Assembly: GCA_021737405.1 (NCBI GenBank)
Contig: JAIPEG010000002.1
Span: forward strand, 124,001 to 188,000
Reading direction: 5' to 3'
Source: Bacteriovoracaceae bacterium
GTDB lineage: Bacteria; Bdellovibrionota; Bacteriovoracia; Bacteriovoracales; Bacteriovoracaceae
DNA length: 64,000 bases
Below, in pieces: positions 42,562 through 52,231 of the stretch (position 1 is its first letter; each line of letters begins with the position of its first letter). The notes under the pieces are model-generated. The model ran no database searches. It saw only the letters and a list, made by a program, of their open reading frames with translations, and was not told where the DNA came from. A program made the translations under genes and the position numbers.

Positions 42562-43506
42562 ATGAATTACGGTTCACATTATAGTGTTATGAAAAAGGAC
42601 GTTTTAGATGTCCTTGAAAGAAGTTATTCAAAAGATAAAGAAATTATCATAGCAGATTTAACTTTTGGTGCCGGTGGGCATACTAAGGCCATGGCCGAGG
42701 CATTTCCAAAAAGCTCCATTTATTCATTTGATCAAGACCCCGATGCCATTTCTAATGGTAATGATTTTTTAACAAAAGTTGGCTTGAAAGAAAGAGTGAG
42801 TCTCATTGACTCTAATTTTAGAAACTTTTCAAATGTTCTTCCGGAAGAAATATTATTTGATGCCGTACTTTTGGATGCAGGAGTTAGCTCACATCAATTC
42901 GATACTGGTGAAAGAGGCTTTTCCTTTCGATTTGATGGTCCTTTGGATATGAGAATGAATCCAAATGAAGGAATTCCGGCATCGGAACTCTTAAATGGAA
43001 TGAGTGAGGAGGAGTTACGAAGTATCTTCATGTCGTATGGTGAGGAAAAGTTCTCAAGACAAATTGCAAAAGCAATCGTTGAGCGAAGAGAGCTTGAGCC
43101 TTTTAGTACGACAAAGCAACTTGAAGATGTTTGCTTTCATTCTTATCCCAAAAAATTACGGCATGGAAAAATACATCCAGCCACAAAGGTATTTCAAGCC
43201 TTAAGGATAAAAGTTAATGATGAACTCGGTGTTTTAAGTGATGTAATTGCTCAGGTAATTCCCAGGTTAAAAATAAACGGTCAGTTTTTGATAATAACGT
43301 TCCATTCCCTAGAGGACCGAATTATTAAACATGCCTTTAAAGAATGGGACGATGAGAGCTTTCCGATAGAAATTGTAACAAAAAAGCCGATTCTTCCATC
43401 GGCTGAGGAAATTTTTGAAAACTCACGCTCAAGAAGTGCTAAACTAAGAATAGTAAGACGAGTAAAAGATTGGCCGTCTAAAAATAAATACCCTAAAAAG
43501 GAGTAA
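42562..43506 (+). CDS. rsmH: 16S rRNA m4C1402 methyltransferase
   Basis: N4-methylates C1402 of 16S rRNA, formerly MraW. 314 residues with HYSVMKKDVLDVL, the SAM loop ADLTFGAGGHTKAM, DAGVSSHQFD, RGFSFRFDGPLDMRM and FHSLEDRIIK. It begins directly after mtnP without its own ribosome site, suggesting coupling. mraZ is not present upstream. Confidence 0.97.
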   Translation: MNYGSHYSVMKKDVLDVLERSYSKDKEIIIADLTFGAGGHTKAMAEAFPKSSIYSFDQDPDAISNGNDFLTKVGLKERVSLIDSNFRNFSNVLPEEILFDAVLLDAGVSSHQFDTGERGFSFRFDGPLDMRMNPNEGIPASELLNGMSEEELRSIFMSYGEEKFSRQIAKAIVERRELEPFSTTKQLEDVCFHSYPKKLRHGKIHPATKVFQALRIKVNDELGVLSDVIAQVIPRLKINGQFLIITFHSLEDRIIKHAFKEWDDESFPIEIVTKKPILPSAEEIFENSRSRSAKLRIVRRVKDWPSKNKYPKKE

Positions 43507-43509
43507 ATC

Positions 43510-43830
43510 TTGGCCACTACAGCACGAAGGTCAAAAGGCATTAACCCTATTCAAACGATAAAAAACGTCATTTTTTCTAATCAAGTGTTTCCGTTCGTTT
43601 TAACTTTCTTTGTTCTAGCATTGTTATTTGTACTTTTTCGTATGAAGGGTGTGGAGCTTGATTATAAAATAACAAGTGTAAATAAAGACATTGAAAAAGT
43701 TTTGTTAGACAATAAAGAGTTAAAGGCGAGGAAGGCTAGACTTCTAAGCGTGAAAAGACTTCGGAAAATGGCTTCAAAATATGAACTTAAGCAACCCAAG
43801 CAAAAACAAATAATTGTTCTTCCGGAATAA
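43510..43830 (+). CDS. ftsL: FtsL-like divisome protein
   Basis: A 106-residue bitopic protein with a short cytoplasmic N-terminus, one helix (about 30-46) and a coiled coil (about 47-85), placed between rsmH and ftsI where ftsL always is. Low sequence conservation is normal for FtsL. TTG start at 43510 with AAGGAG seven bases upstream. Basic C-terminal tail. With FtsQ and FtsB it would control FtsWI. The FtsB gene is not seen here. Confidence 0.85.
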   Translation: MATTARRSKGINPIQTIKNVIFSNQVFPFVLTFFVLALLFVLFRMKGVELDYKITSVNKDIEKVLLDNKELKARKARLLSVKRLRKMASKYELKQPKQKQIIVLPE

Positions 43831-45738
43831 ATGGAAAAAAACTTACGCCATAAAGTAATATTTCTTTTTTGCTTTTTTCTCATGGGATTTTTTTTAATTC
43901 TTGGGAAGGCTTTAAAGGTGCAAGTATTTGACCGAGCAGAGCTAATTTCACGGTCAAGAAACCAAGTTTTTAGAGAAATTACAGTTTATCCAAAAAGAGG
44001 AAATATTTACGACCGTAATGGTAATCCCCTCGCTCTCAATATCCAGACATACAGTATCTTTACCATTCCCAAAAATTTAAAACATCTCAAAAGCTCACTA
44101 AAAGAATTAGCTCAGGCGATTCCCAAGATAAAGCTAGATGATCTTCTAAAAAAGACCAAGGGGCGGGATAGGTATACTTGGTTGGCGAGAAAAATTCGCT
44201 TAACAAAAGATCAAGTAGAGAAAGTAAAAAACATAAAAGGAATCTATATTGATTCCGTTCCAAAACGTTTGTATCCAAACCATGAAGTCGGATCTCAAAT
44301 CTTAGGTTTTGTTGGGATAGATAATGTGGGCCTTGCAGGAACAGAATATCTCTTTAATGAGGAATTAAAGGGAAAACCTAAGGTCGTAAAGTATGTCAAA
44401 GATGCAAAGGGACGACCTATAAAGTTTGAGTCTCAAGACCTCGGTCCAAGTGCCAAGGATATTACCTTATCGATTGATAAGGATCTTCAGGCTGCAGCCG
44501 AGAGATATTTAAAGGAAGCAATTGAAGAACACGAGGCCGATAGTGGCGGTTTTGGTGTAATGGATAGTACCACTGGGGAGATACTTGCCATTGGCAACTA
44601 TCCAACCTTTGATCCTAATCAGTGGCGAAGTGCTAATGGAAAATCAAGGAAGCTCTCTTTTGCGACAGATCCTTTTGAGCCAGGATCAACCTTCAAAACT
44701 TTCACTGTTGTATCCGCATTTGAAAATAAGATTGCTACCGCAGAAACAAGTTTTTATTGTGAAAGAGGTAGATTAAAAGTCGAGGATCATATCATTTCTG
44801 AAGCAGAATCTAAAAAAACTTACGAATGGTTAACGGTAGAAGAAATTTTAAAGTATAGCTCCAACATTGGAACAACTAAGCTCGCCTTTGATTTAACCTT
44901 TCCTAAATTAAAAAAGACCATTTCAAAATTTGGCTTTGGAGAAAAAACAGGCCTTGAAGTACCTGGTGAATCAAGAGGAATATTTACAGAAAAGGCGAAC
45001 GTATCACCATTAAGCCTCTCTAACATAAGCTTTGGACAAGGAGTTGCCACGACAGGTGTTCAGATGCTTGCAGGCTACTCAGTCATTGCCAACAAAGGCC
45101 TATATATAAAACCGACATTAATTAAGGGTGGTAATGAAACGGAAAAACACAGACCTTTAATCACTCAAGAAGTTGCTAAGGAAGTAGAACGAATTCTTAT
45201 TCAAGCCGTTGAAGATGGGACAGGCAGCCAGGCTAAGGTTCCAATGTTTACTATCGCAGGTAAGACTTCAACTGCTCAAAGAGTTGCTCCAGAAGGCGGC
45301 TATCGAGGTTATGTTTCTGGATTTATTGGATACCCGGCAAATGTAAAAAAGCCTTTTGTTGTTTATGCCTATGTTGAAAATCCAAAGGGGCGCTATTATT
45401 ACGGAAATCTTGTGGCAGGCCCTGTCTTTAGAAAAATAACAGAGTACCTTCTATTTAAAAATAAAGACTTTAGTAACTTAGCCTATGAGAACGACGAGAA
45501 TATCAACAAGATTGATACAGTTAAAATCAAACACTCCTCTACAAGGGTATTTTCAAAAGACAAGGTGCCAAACTTTATAGGTTTAGATAAAAGGTCTAGC
45601 TCCTTACTTGGGGAAAAATTACAAATCAATGTTCTTCACAAGGGAATCGGTGTTGTTTATGAACAAATTCCGGCCCAGGGCACTGAGTTTAAAAGTGGAC
45701 AAAAAATCATTCTAAAGTACCATCCGCCCTCACTATGA
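43831..45738 (+). CDS. ftsI: Division transpeptidase FtsI with PASTA domain
   Basis: Class B penicillin-binding protein of 635 residues, cross-linking septal peptidoglycan. One N-terminal helix (about 10-28), dimerisation region with RGNIYDRNG, transpeptidase with SxxK at Ser286 (PGSTFK), SxN at Ser343-Asn345 (YSSNIG) and KTS at 478 (AGKTSTAQ), where KTG is usual. About 65 C-terminal residues form a PASTA domain (VPNFIGLDKRSSSLL to the end), more typical of Gram-positive or SpoVD-like enzymes. Overlaps murE by four bases. Confidence 0.94.
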   Translation: MEKNLRHKVIFLFCFFLMGFFLILGKALKVQVFDRAELISRSRNQVFREITVYPKRGNIYDRNGNPLALNIQTYSIFTIPKNLKHLKSSLKELAQAIPKIKLDDLLKKTKGRDRYTWLARKIRLTKDQVEKVKNIKGIYIDSVPKRLYPNHEVGSQILGFVGIDNVGLAGTEYLFNEELKGKPKVVKYVKDAKGRPIKFESQDLGPSAKDITLSIDKDLQAAAERYLKEAIEEHEADSGGFGVMDSTTGEILAIGNYPTFDPNQWRSANGKSRKLSFATDPFEPGSTFKTFTVVSAFENKIATAETSFYCERGRLKVEDHIISEAESKKTYEWLTVEEILKYSSNIGTTKLAFDLTFPKLKKTISKFGFGEKTGLEVPGESRGIFTEKANVSPLSLSNISFGQGVATTGVQMLAGYSVIANKGLYIKPTLIKGGNETEKHRPLITQEVAKEVERILIQAVEDGTGSQAKVPMFTIAGKTSTAQRVAPEGGYRGYVSGFIGYPANVKKPFVVYAYVENPKGRYYYGNLVAGPVFRKITEYLLFKNKDFSNLAYENDENINKIDTVKIKHSSTRVFSKDKVPNFIGLDKRSSSLLGEKLQINVLHKGIGVVYEQIPAQGTEFKSGQKIILKYHPPSL

Positions 45739-47084
45739 TTAATTCATTATTAAAAAAATCAATCCTGATAAATGAACCGAACTTAACGGGAATAACAAAT
45801 GTTATTCAGGACTGTGATGTAAATGATGTCTTAGTCATGCACTGTAAAAGTGAAAACCAGTTAAATGATTTAATTGAAACTCATTTACCTGATGACTTCC
45901 AGGGTCTTTTAATTTGTCCCTTCTCCCCAAGAAAAAAAATTAATTACCTCGTAAAAAATATAGATGATTTAAAGACAGTCGAAGAGGGCTTGATTGATCA
46001 CTTCTACCCTATCCCAAACAATATCTTACCCAAGATAATTGGTGTAACAGGCACAAACGGTAAAACAAGTGTTTGTTGGTTGTTGGCAGAAGTTTGTCGT
46101 TTAAATAACAAAAGCTCCCTTTATGCTGGTACTCCAGGTGTTTATTTAAATGGCACCAAGATGGAAAATACTGTTTTAACAACCACCCCTTCTTACATGA
46201 GTTTACGAAAATTGGTTTTTCAATATGGAAGTAGTATTGATTTAATCTGTATCGAAGTGAGTTCTCACGCCCTCGTTCAAAAGCGCTTAGGTAAGCTAAA
46301 GTTGGAGGCAGGCGGGTGGACGAACTTTACTCAGGATCACCTAGATTATCATGGAAGCATGGAAGAATATTTTGAAGCAAAGAGAAAGATTTTTGACCTC
46401 GTAATCGGTAAGAAAATTTACATACCAAAGGGTGACGAGAATCTAAGGAAAAAGTTAAAAGACACAAGCGCAGTTATTGCAAAAACGATAGAGGAATATA
46501 AAAATCTTTTAGTCTCAGAGGTTTTCAAGAAAGGTTTTCCTAAGTTTAATCTAGAGCTTGCCTTGTCGCTTTACGAAGAAGTTTTCGGTGACTTTGAAAA
46601 TAAGGACCTAAAATGTTTAACACTTCCGCCAGGAAGATTTCAGATTGTTCTAAAGAATGACAAAGTATTTATAGTAGACTATGCCCACACTCCCGATGCC
46701 CTTGGGAGCGTTTTGGAACAAGTAAAGTTCACCTACCCTCGAAAGAAAATTTTGACGGTATTTGGTTGTGGTGGAAACAGAGATAAATCAAAGAGGCCAC
46801 TTATGCGGGAGGCAGCAAGTCGCCTAAGTGATTTGGTCATTATAACTTCAGACAATCCAAGGTTTGAAGACCCAAATGAAATTATTGAAGATATTATGGT
46901 CGGCTCACTCTCAGGGGAAACGTTGGTAGAAGTCGATCGGGAAAAAGCCATTCGCTTATCAAATACGTTAACTGATAGTGATTGGGTAATATTGGTGGCC
47001 GGCAAAGGTCATGAAGCGTATCAGGAAATCATGGGAGTTCGGCATGATTTTGATGATGTGAAAAAAATAAAGGGTTTAACTTAA
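45735..47084 (+). CDS. murE: UDP-MurNAc-tripeptide synthetase (DAP type)
   Basis: Adds the third residue to UDP-MurNAc-Ala-Glu. 449 residues, shorter than the usual 490 because the N-terminal uridine-binding domain is reduced. P-loop GVTGTNGKTS near residue 105, VEVSSHAL, NFTQDHLDYHG and GCGGNRDKSKRP. The motif DNPR (SDNPRFEDP, near residue 373) selects meso-diaminopimelate, so the wall should be of DAP type. GKGHE is also kept. Confidence 0.95.
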   Translation: MINSLLKKSILINEPNLTGITNVIQDCDVNDVLVMHCKSENQLNDLIETHLPDDFQGLLICPFSPRKKINYLVKNIDDLKTVEEGLIDHFYPIPNNILPKIIGVTGTNGKTSVCWLLAEVCRLNNKSSLYAGTPGVYLNGTKMENTVLTTTPSYMSLRKLVFQYGSSIDLICIEVSSHALVQKRLGKLKLEAGGWTNFTQDHLDYHGSMEEYFEAKRKIFDLVIGKKIYIPKGDENLRKKLKDTSAVIAKTIEEYKNLLVSEVFKKGFPKFNLELALSLYEEVFGDFENKDLKCLTLPPGRFQIVLKNDKVFIVDYAHTPDALGSVLEQVKFTYPRKKILTVFGCGGNRDKSKRPLMREAASRLSDLVIITSDNPRFEDPNEIIEDIMVGSLSGETLVEVDREKAIRLSNTLTDSDWVILVAGKGHEAYQEIMGVRHDFDDVKKIKGLT

Positions 47085-48463
47085 TGATTAATACAAATGA
47101 TATTTTACTTTGTAAGAGTTATTTAAACGGAATCAATACGAATTCTGTAGAACTTACAATCTCAACTGACTCTAGAAAGTTTGATAAAGAGAATACATTC
47201 ATATCTCTTTATGGAGATAACTTTGATTCCATAAAGTTTATTCCTGACGTAATCAAAAGAGGTTGTGAGTATATCATTCTTGAGAGGCGGGAACAAAATC
47301 TTAAAGAAATTAGTAACCTTAAAAGTAATTTTGAAAACACCTCCTTCATAGAAGTTAATAATGTTTTTCAATTTATTTTAGAACTCGCAAATATTCGGTC
47401 AAATCGTTTTCAAGAAAATGGTGGTATTGTAATTGGTCTAACTGGTTCAAATGGTAAAACAACAAATAAAGAAATACTTAAGTATCTTTTATCATTCCTA
47501 GGAGAAGAACTTGTTTATGCCACCAAAGGTAATCTGAATAATCAAATTGGTGTTCCCCTAACGATATTTGAATTAAAAAATACTCATAAAGTAGCAATTG
47601 TTGAAATGGGTACAAACTTTCCAGGTGAAATAAAGGTCTTAAGCGAATGCGCTAACCCACTCTATGGATTTATAACGAATATTGGTCATGCCCACATTGA
47701 GTTTTTAAAAAGTTTAGATGGGGTTTTTATTGAAAAGACAGCGCTTTATGAAACCATTGCAAAAAGAGCAGGTGGATTATTTGTTATCAACGGATTCGAT
47801 CCCCTTCTTAAATCACTAAAGGGAAAATCAAACACCCTCTTTCTTGATCCTAATAATATTTCAATATTAGAAAATGGACTGAGTATTACTTTGTTAAATA
47901 AAACCTACAAAATAGAGAATTTAAATCTTCTTGGGGATCACCAAAAAATAAATATGGCGATGTGTTTGTTTATGGCCGCCTCCATTTTCCCCAATAATGT
48001 TGATCAATTGGTGGAAACGGCAAAAAATTATACTCCACCGGCGATGAATAGAGGCGAGATAATAATAGATGGCGACAAGCGAATTTATTTGGATGCCTAT
48101 AATGCAAACCCAAGTTCAATGAAGGCATCAATTACTAGTTACATCAGTTTTTTAAAACGAGAAAATGTAACAGTGTCGACAGCCTTTTTCATTTTGGGTG
48201 ACATGAACGAACTTGGCGAAAGCGCGCCAACTCTTCATGAAGAGACTGCCAAATTCCTATTGGAGCAAGGGGTCAAGAACGCATTGTTTGTGGGCCGTTA
48301 CGCCAAGCATTATCAAAAAGGCTTTGGTGAGAACGGCTTAACTTTTCCGACAGTGGAAAACTTAAAAGAATATTTCGCAGATAAGAAAGAAACTTTCAAA
48401 GAAGTCTTTATAAAGGGAAGCCGTTCTTTACAACTAGAGTCAATTTTAGATATAAGAGATTGA
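47084..48463 (+). CDS. murF: UDP-MurNAc-pentapeptide synthetase
   Basis: Adds D-Ala-D-Ala to the tripeptide precursor. 459 residues with P-loop GLTGSNGKTT, VEMGTNFPGEI, NIGHAHIEFL, LLGDHQKINMAMC and YNANPSSMKAS, all standard. Its start shares one base with the murE stop (TAATG). The ddl gene that makes its D-Ala-D-Ala substrate is not in the window. Confidence 0.96.
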   Translation: MINTNDILLCKSYLNGINTNSVELTISTDSRKFDKENTFISLYGDNFDSIKFIPDVIKRGCEYIILERREQNLKEISNLKSNFENTSFIEVNNVFQFILELANIRSNRFQENGGIVIGLTGSNGKTTNKEILKYLLSFLGEELVYATKGNLNNQIGVPLTIFELKNTHKVAIVEMGTNFPGEIKVLSECANPLYGFITNIGHAHIEFLKSLDGVFIEKTALYETIAKRAGGLFVINGFDPLLKSLKGKSNTLFLDPNNISILENGLSITLLNKTYKIENLNLLGDHQKINMAMCLFMAASIFPNNVDQLVETAKNYTPPAMNRGEIIIDGDKRIYLDAYNANPSSMKASITSYISFLKRENVTVSTAFFILGDMNELGESAPTLHEETAKFLLEQGVKNALFVGRYAKHYQKGFGENGLTFPTVENLKEYFADKKETFKEVFIKGSRSLQLESILDIRD

Positions 48464-48485
48464 TAAACCTTATAAATGGCTCACT

Positions 48486-49562
48486 ATGCTCTATCATATT
48501 CTCTACCCTCTGAGTCAGAGTATTTCCGCCTTCAATCTATTTAGATATATCACTTTTAGAAGTGTTGTAGCTTTTTTGATCGCGGCCTTCGTTTCCATTA
48601 TTTGGGGCAAGCGTTTTATTGATTTCATGAAGCGAAAGCAGTTTGGCCAAGTCGTTCGTGATGACGGTCCCCAATCTCATTTAAAAAAAGCGGGAACACC
48701 AACGATGGGTGGAGTGGTTATACTGGGGAGTATGGCCTTAACTATGGCCCTTTGTGGAAACTTCACTTCAGCACCACTATTAGTCACTCTCTTTGTCATG
48801 TTCAGCTATTTCATTTTAGGGTTCTTAGATGATTACTTTAAGGTTCTAAAGAAAAATAGTGATGGTGTGTCTGCTAAAGCAAAGTTGTTGTGGCAGTTTG
48901 GCACAGCGGGACTTGCCACCTATGCTATGCTCCACTTTGACGTAATTGACACTAAACTATATCTACCCTTTCTAAAAGAGCCCCTTCTAGATATCGGTTG
49001 GTTTTATGTGATATTCGGCTCTTTTGTGATTGTTGGCTCTAGTAATGCTGTAAACCTCACTGATGGTTTAGATGGTCTTGCCATTGGCCCGATCATGACG
49101 AGTGCTGCGAGTTTAGGTTTATTAACTTACGTTTCAGGCCATACCGAAATGGCCAATTACCTTTTCATTCCTTATGTAGAAGGAAGTGGTGAATTGGCGG
49201 TTTTAGCTTTGGCGATAATTGGCGCGGGTGTTGGGTTCTTGTGGTACAACTCGTACCCTGCACAGATTTTTATGGGCGATGTTGGCTCCCTATCTCTCGG
49301 AGGAGTTTTGGGAACAATCGCTGTTTTAAGTAAAAATGAATTTCTCTTCGTAATTATTGGAGGGATTTTTGTAATTGAGGCAGTCTCTGTTATTTTGCAA
49401 GTCGGTAGCTATAAGCTCAGACAAAAGAGAGTGTTTAAGATGGCTCCTATTCATCATCACTTTGAGTTAAAGGGATGGCCTGAGCCTAAGGTAATTGTAA
49501 GGTTTTGGATCATTAGTATTTTCTTGGCGTTAATTTCAATAGCGACCTTGAAAATGAGGTAA
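48486..49562 (+). CDS. mraY: Phospho-MurNAc-pentapeptide transferase
   Basis: Ten-helix membrane enzyme of 358 residues making lipid I from undecaprenyl phosphate. Motifs: DDGPQSHLKKAGTPTMGG, GFLDDYFKV with the catalytic Asp pair, NLTDGLDGLA, FMGDVGSLSLGG and the cytoplasmic HHHFELKGW. The second substrate donor step (MurG) has no gene in this cluster. Spacer of 22 bases after murF. Confidence 0.97.
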   Translation: MLYHILYPLSQSISAFNLFRYITFRSVVAFLIAAFVSIIWGKRFIDFMKRKQFGQVVRDDGPQSHLKKAGTPTMGGVVILGSMALTMALCGNFTSAPLLVTLFVMFSYFILGFLDDYFKVLKKNSDGVSAKAKLLWQFGTAGLATYAMLHFDVIDTKLYLPFLKEPLLDIGWFYVIFGSFVIVGSSNAVNLTDGLDGLAIGPIMTSAASLGLLTYVSGHTEMANYLFIPYVEGSGELAVLALAIIGAGVGFLWYNSYPAQIFMGDVGSLSLGGVLGTIAVLSKNEFLFVIIGGIFVIEAVSVILQVGSYKLRQKRVFKMAPIHHHFELKGWPEPKVIVRFWIISIFLALISIATLKMR

Positions 49563-49564
49563 AA

Positions 49565-50947
49565 ATGGAAAGATTTAGAAATAAGAAAATTCTCATTGTT
49601 GGTATTGGTAAGACTGGTTTTACACTTATTAGCTTTTTTAATCAGCTAGACTGTGAAATTCGTGTAACTGACATTAAGCCGATATTTGACTTAAATAAAG
49701 CTGTTAAAAAACTAAAAAAAGTTGAGCCACCAATTCATATGACTTTTGGTGAGCACAGAGAAGAAGACTTTTTAGATGCTGACGTTGTTGTTTATTCTTC
49801 ATCAGTTAATCCTGAGCTTCCCCAGTTAGAGCTTGCTCGCCAAAATGGAAAAGAAGTTTATTCTGAATTTGGTCTTGCCAATAAATTATGCCGCAAACCG
49901 ATTATTGCCGTTTGTGGCTCATACGGAAGGACTACTGTTGCCCACATGATTGGTTTCTCCTTAAAGCTTGAAGGGAAAAATGTATTCGTAGGTGGAACAA
50001 GCGAAACTCCCTTTATTGAATACGCGATGATGCCTAATCATGATGAAATAGATTACGTTATTGTTGAGGTCTCTGCAGTTCAGCAGCGTCGTTTGGAGAA
50101 TTTTCATCCAAAACTTGTCGTATTTACAAATATCTCTGAGAGATACCCAGAGTCGCACTTTAATTCTGTGGGTGAATATATTGAGACTAAGCTTTCTATC
50201 ATAAAGTCACTCTCGCCTGATGACACACTCGTTGTGAATTTTGATAAACTTGCGAGCAATACATTCTTTAGAAATGCAAACTGTCAGACTTATTGGTACT
50301 CAAGAAAATCTTTCGTGAAAATGGGTGTAATGAATGAAATTCAAGGAACTCACTTCCATGAAAGAAGAATTCATTCAAATATAAATTACCACTCAGAATT
50401 TAAAGTTAAGGAAATGCGAATTATAGGCCAAAACAATAGAGAAAATTTATTGGCCGCCGTAACTGCATGCAAGGCCTTAGAAGTATCAGATAAGTCGATT
50501 CAAAAATGTGTTGAGAAATTTCCAGGTATTCCTCATCGTTTAGAATTTCTTATGGAGAAAAATGGCGTTTGTTTTTATAACGACTCTAAGGCCACAAGTA
50601 TGGAGGAGATGGTTTCAAGTATTAAGTCTTTCAAGCAGCCCGTCATATTAATAGCTGGTGGTAAAGATATTGAAGAGATGGAATATGAAGCCTTTGCTCA
50701 GGAAACTATTGATAATGCTAGGGTTCTCGTTCTCGTTGGAGAAACTAAAGAGAGAATGAATCGGGCTCTTCAGGATCATCCTCAAACATATATTGTAGGA
50801 AGTTTTGAAGAATCGATCCTTTTTGCTTACCAAAAGTCCCGTACGGGCGATGTTATCCTCTTAAGTCCGGGTGCGCCGGCCACAGATTTCTTCAGAGACT
50901 ATGAAGAGAGAGGGAATTACTACAAGAAACTAGTTTATCAACTTTAA
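49565..50947 (+). CDS. murD: UDP-MurNAc-Ala glutamate ligase, diverged (P-loop Lys to Arg)
   Basis: By position and overall Mur-ligase architecture this is MurD (460 residues): NAD-like first domain (ILIVGIGKTG), ATPase domain, C-terminal domain with YNDSKATSM and LLSPGAPATDFF. The catalytic core deviates. The P-loop reads GSYGRTT (118-124), with Arg122 in place of the invariant Lys. The N-T-E-D-H-MD motif reads NISERYPES, so the metal-binding His is gone. The G-x-H-N motif is GQNN. The carbamylated-lysine region YIETKLSI is kept. Either an active variant or a regulatory pseudo-enzyme is possible. Starts with GAGGTAAAAATG. Confidence 0.85.
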   Translation: MERFRNKKILIVGIGKTGFTLISFFNQLDCEIRVTDIKPIFDLNKAVKKLKKVEPPIHMTFGEHREEDFLDADVVVYSSSVNPELPQLELARQNGKEVYSEFGLANKLCRKPIIAVCGSYGRTTVAHMIGFSLKLEGKNVFVGGTSETPFIEYAMMPNHDEIDYVIVEVSAVQQRRLENFHPKLVVFTNISERYPESHFNSVGEYIETKLSIIKSLSPDDTLVVNFDKLASNTFFRNANCQTYWYSRKSFVKMGVMNEIQGTHFHERRIHSNINYHSEFKVKEMRIIGQNNRENLLAAVTACKALEVSDKSIQKCVEKFPGIPHRLEFLMEKNGVCFYNDSKATSMEEMVSSIKSFKQPVILIAGGKDIEEMEYEAFAQETIDNARVLVLVGETKERMNRALQDHPQTYIVGSFEESILFAYQKSRTGDVILLSPGAPATDFFRDYEERGNYYKKLVYQL

Positions 50948-50995
50948 TTTCGTATTATAGTAGAACCTTTTTGTTCACTTTGTTAAAATATTGTC

Positions 50996-52216
50996 ATGGA
51001 TGACACATTGGAAGTGATCGATAAAAGCCAGAAGTATTTCTTGGGAGTTTTAAGCTCCCTTGTTGTGCTTGGCGTTGTAATGGTCTACTCCTCCAGTTAT
51101 ATCTACGCTCGTGATATTTACGGCAACAGTTCGCACTACTTTTATCGTCAGCTTTTCTTTATCGGTATTGGTGCGCCAATGTGCTGGATTATATCTAAAA
51201 CAAAAATCTCCTTTTGGTTAAAATACAGTTGGTTCTTTCACTTGATAGTGACTCTACTTTTAATAGCTACTTTTATCCCTGGTCTCGGAAATCAAGTCAA
51301 AGGCGCTAACCGCTGGCTCTATGTGGGTGGGTTCGGTTTACAGCCAGGCGAGTTTGTTAAGATAACCTCCCTCTTGGTTGCTGTCCCCTTCTTTGAAGGG
51401 TTCTTTAAAGTTTCCCCACGAGAAAGAATGGCCCAGGGCCTCTTTATTGTTTTACCCATGATTGTATTATTAATTCAGCCAGACTTTGGTTCCTTTTCAA
51501 TTTCACTGGGCCTTGTCGCTGTTGTTTGTTTCTTAAGCTCTTTTCCTCGAAAGTACTTCTACTCCGCTTTTGCCGTAGGTGTGTTGGGTATAATTCCCAT
51601 ATTAATTTCTCAACCCTATCGAGTGAGACGACTTTTTGCCTATTTAGACCCATGGAAAAACCCTCAAACATCAGGTTTTCAAATTATTCAGTCCTACCTT
51701 GCCTTCGCTAACGGCTCTATTTTTGGAACGGGTTTAGGAAATAGTAATGAAAAACTCTTCTACCTTCCTGAGGCCCACAATGACTTTATATTTTCAGTCA
51801 TCGGTGAGGAGCTTGGTTTTATGGGGGTTTTTGCTGTCGTTTCTTTATTCTTAGGGCTGATCTTTTTTGGTTTTAGATTAGTCACAAGGCTAGAGAAAAA
51901 ATCGTCAACCATTTTAGCCACGGCCATAATTTTTACGATTGGCTTTCAGGCGACTTTAAATATGGGTGTCGTTTTAGGCTTATTGCCAACAAAAGGTCTA
52001 AATTTGCCCTTTATAAGCGCTGGAGGCTCATCTTTGATTGCAAACTTTTTCGCAATAGGATTATTTCTAAGCGCTGTGACTGAGCGCAAAAAGACATTAA
52101 TTACACATAATTCTTTTGAGCAATTTTCAACTTCTTCGAGCTCTTATATAAATGACCATCAGACTTTTACCAATTCTCCTTCTGGCAAAGCGCCAGATCA
52201 GGGAGAGCTTTTTTAA
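50996..52216 (+). CDS. ftsW: Septal SEDS glycosyltransferase FtsW
   Basis: Polymerises lipid II at the septum with FtsI. 406 residues, ten helices, with GANRWLYVGGFGLQPGEF, QPDFGS (catalytic Asp), AYLDPW, YLPEAHNDFIFSVIGEELG and GLNLPFISAGGSSL. A cytoplasmic tail of about 45 residues follows (rich in Ser/Thr). It lies 48 bases after murD and 15 before murC, and murG, which normally sits between ftsW and murC, is missing. No clear ribosome site. Confidence 0.96.
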   Translation: MDDTLEVIDKSQKYFLGVLSSLVVLGVVMVYSSSYIYARDIYGNSSHYFYRQLFFIGIGAPMCWIISKTKISFWLKYSWFFHLIVTLLLIATFIPGLGNQVKGANRWLYVGGFGLQPGEFVKITSLLVAVPFFEGFFKVSPRERMAQGLFIVLPMIVLLIQPDFGSFSISLGLVAVVCFLSSFPRKYFYSAFAVGVLGIIPILISQPYRVRRLFAYLDPWKNPQTSGFQIIQSYLAFANGSIFGTGLGNSNEKLFYLPEAHNDFIFSVIGEELGFMGVFAVVSLFLGLIFFGFRLVTRLEKKSSTILATAIIFTIGFQATLNMGVVLGLLPTKGLNLPFISAGGSSLIANFFAIGLFLSAVTERKKTLITHNSFEQFSTSSSSYINDHQTFTNSPSGKAPDQGELF

Positions 52217-52231
52217 AGAAGGAAGAATCCT

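Noticed and set aside
49565-50947. Frameshift or pseudogene explanation for the odd murD
   Set aside because: The reading frame is intact over 460 residues with family C-terminal motifs; only particular active-site residues differ, so it is listed as a finding instead.
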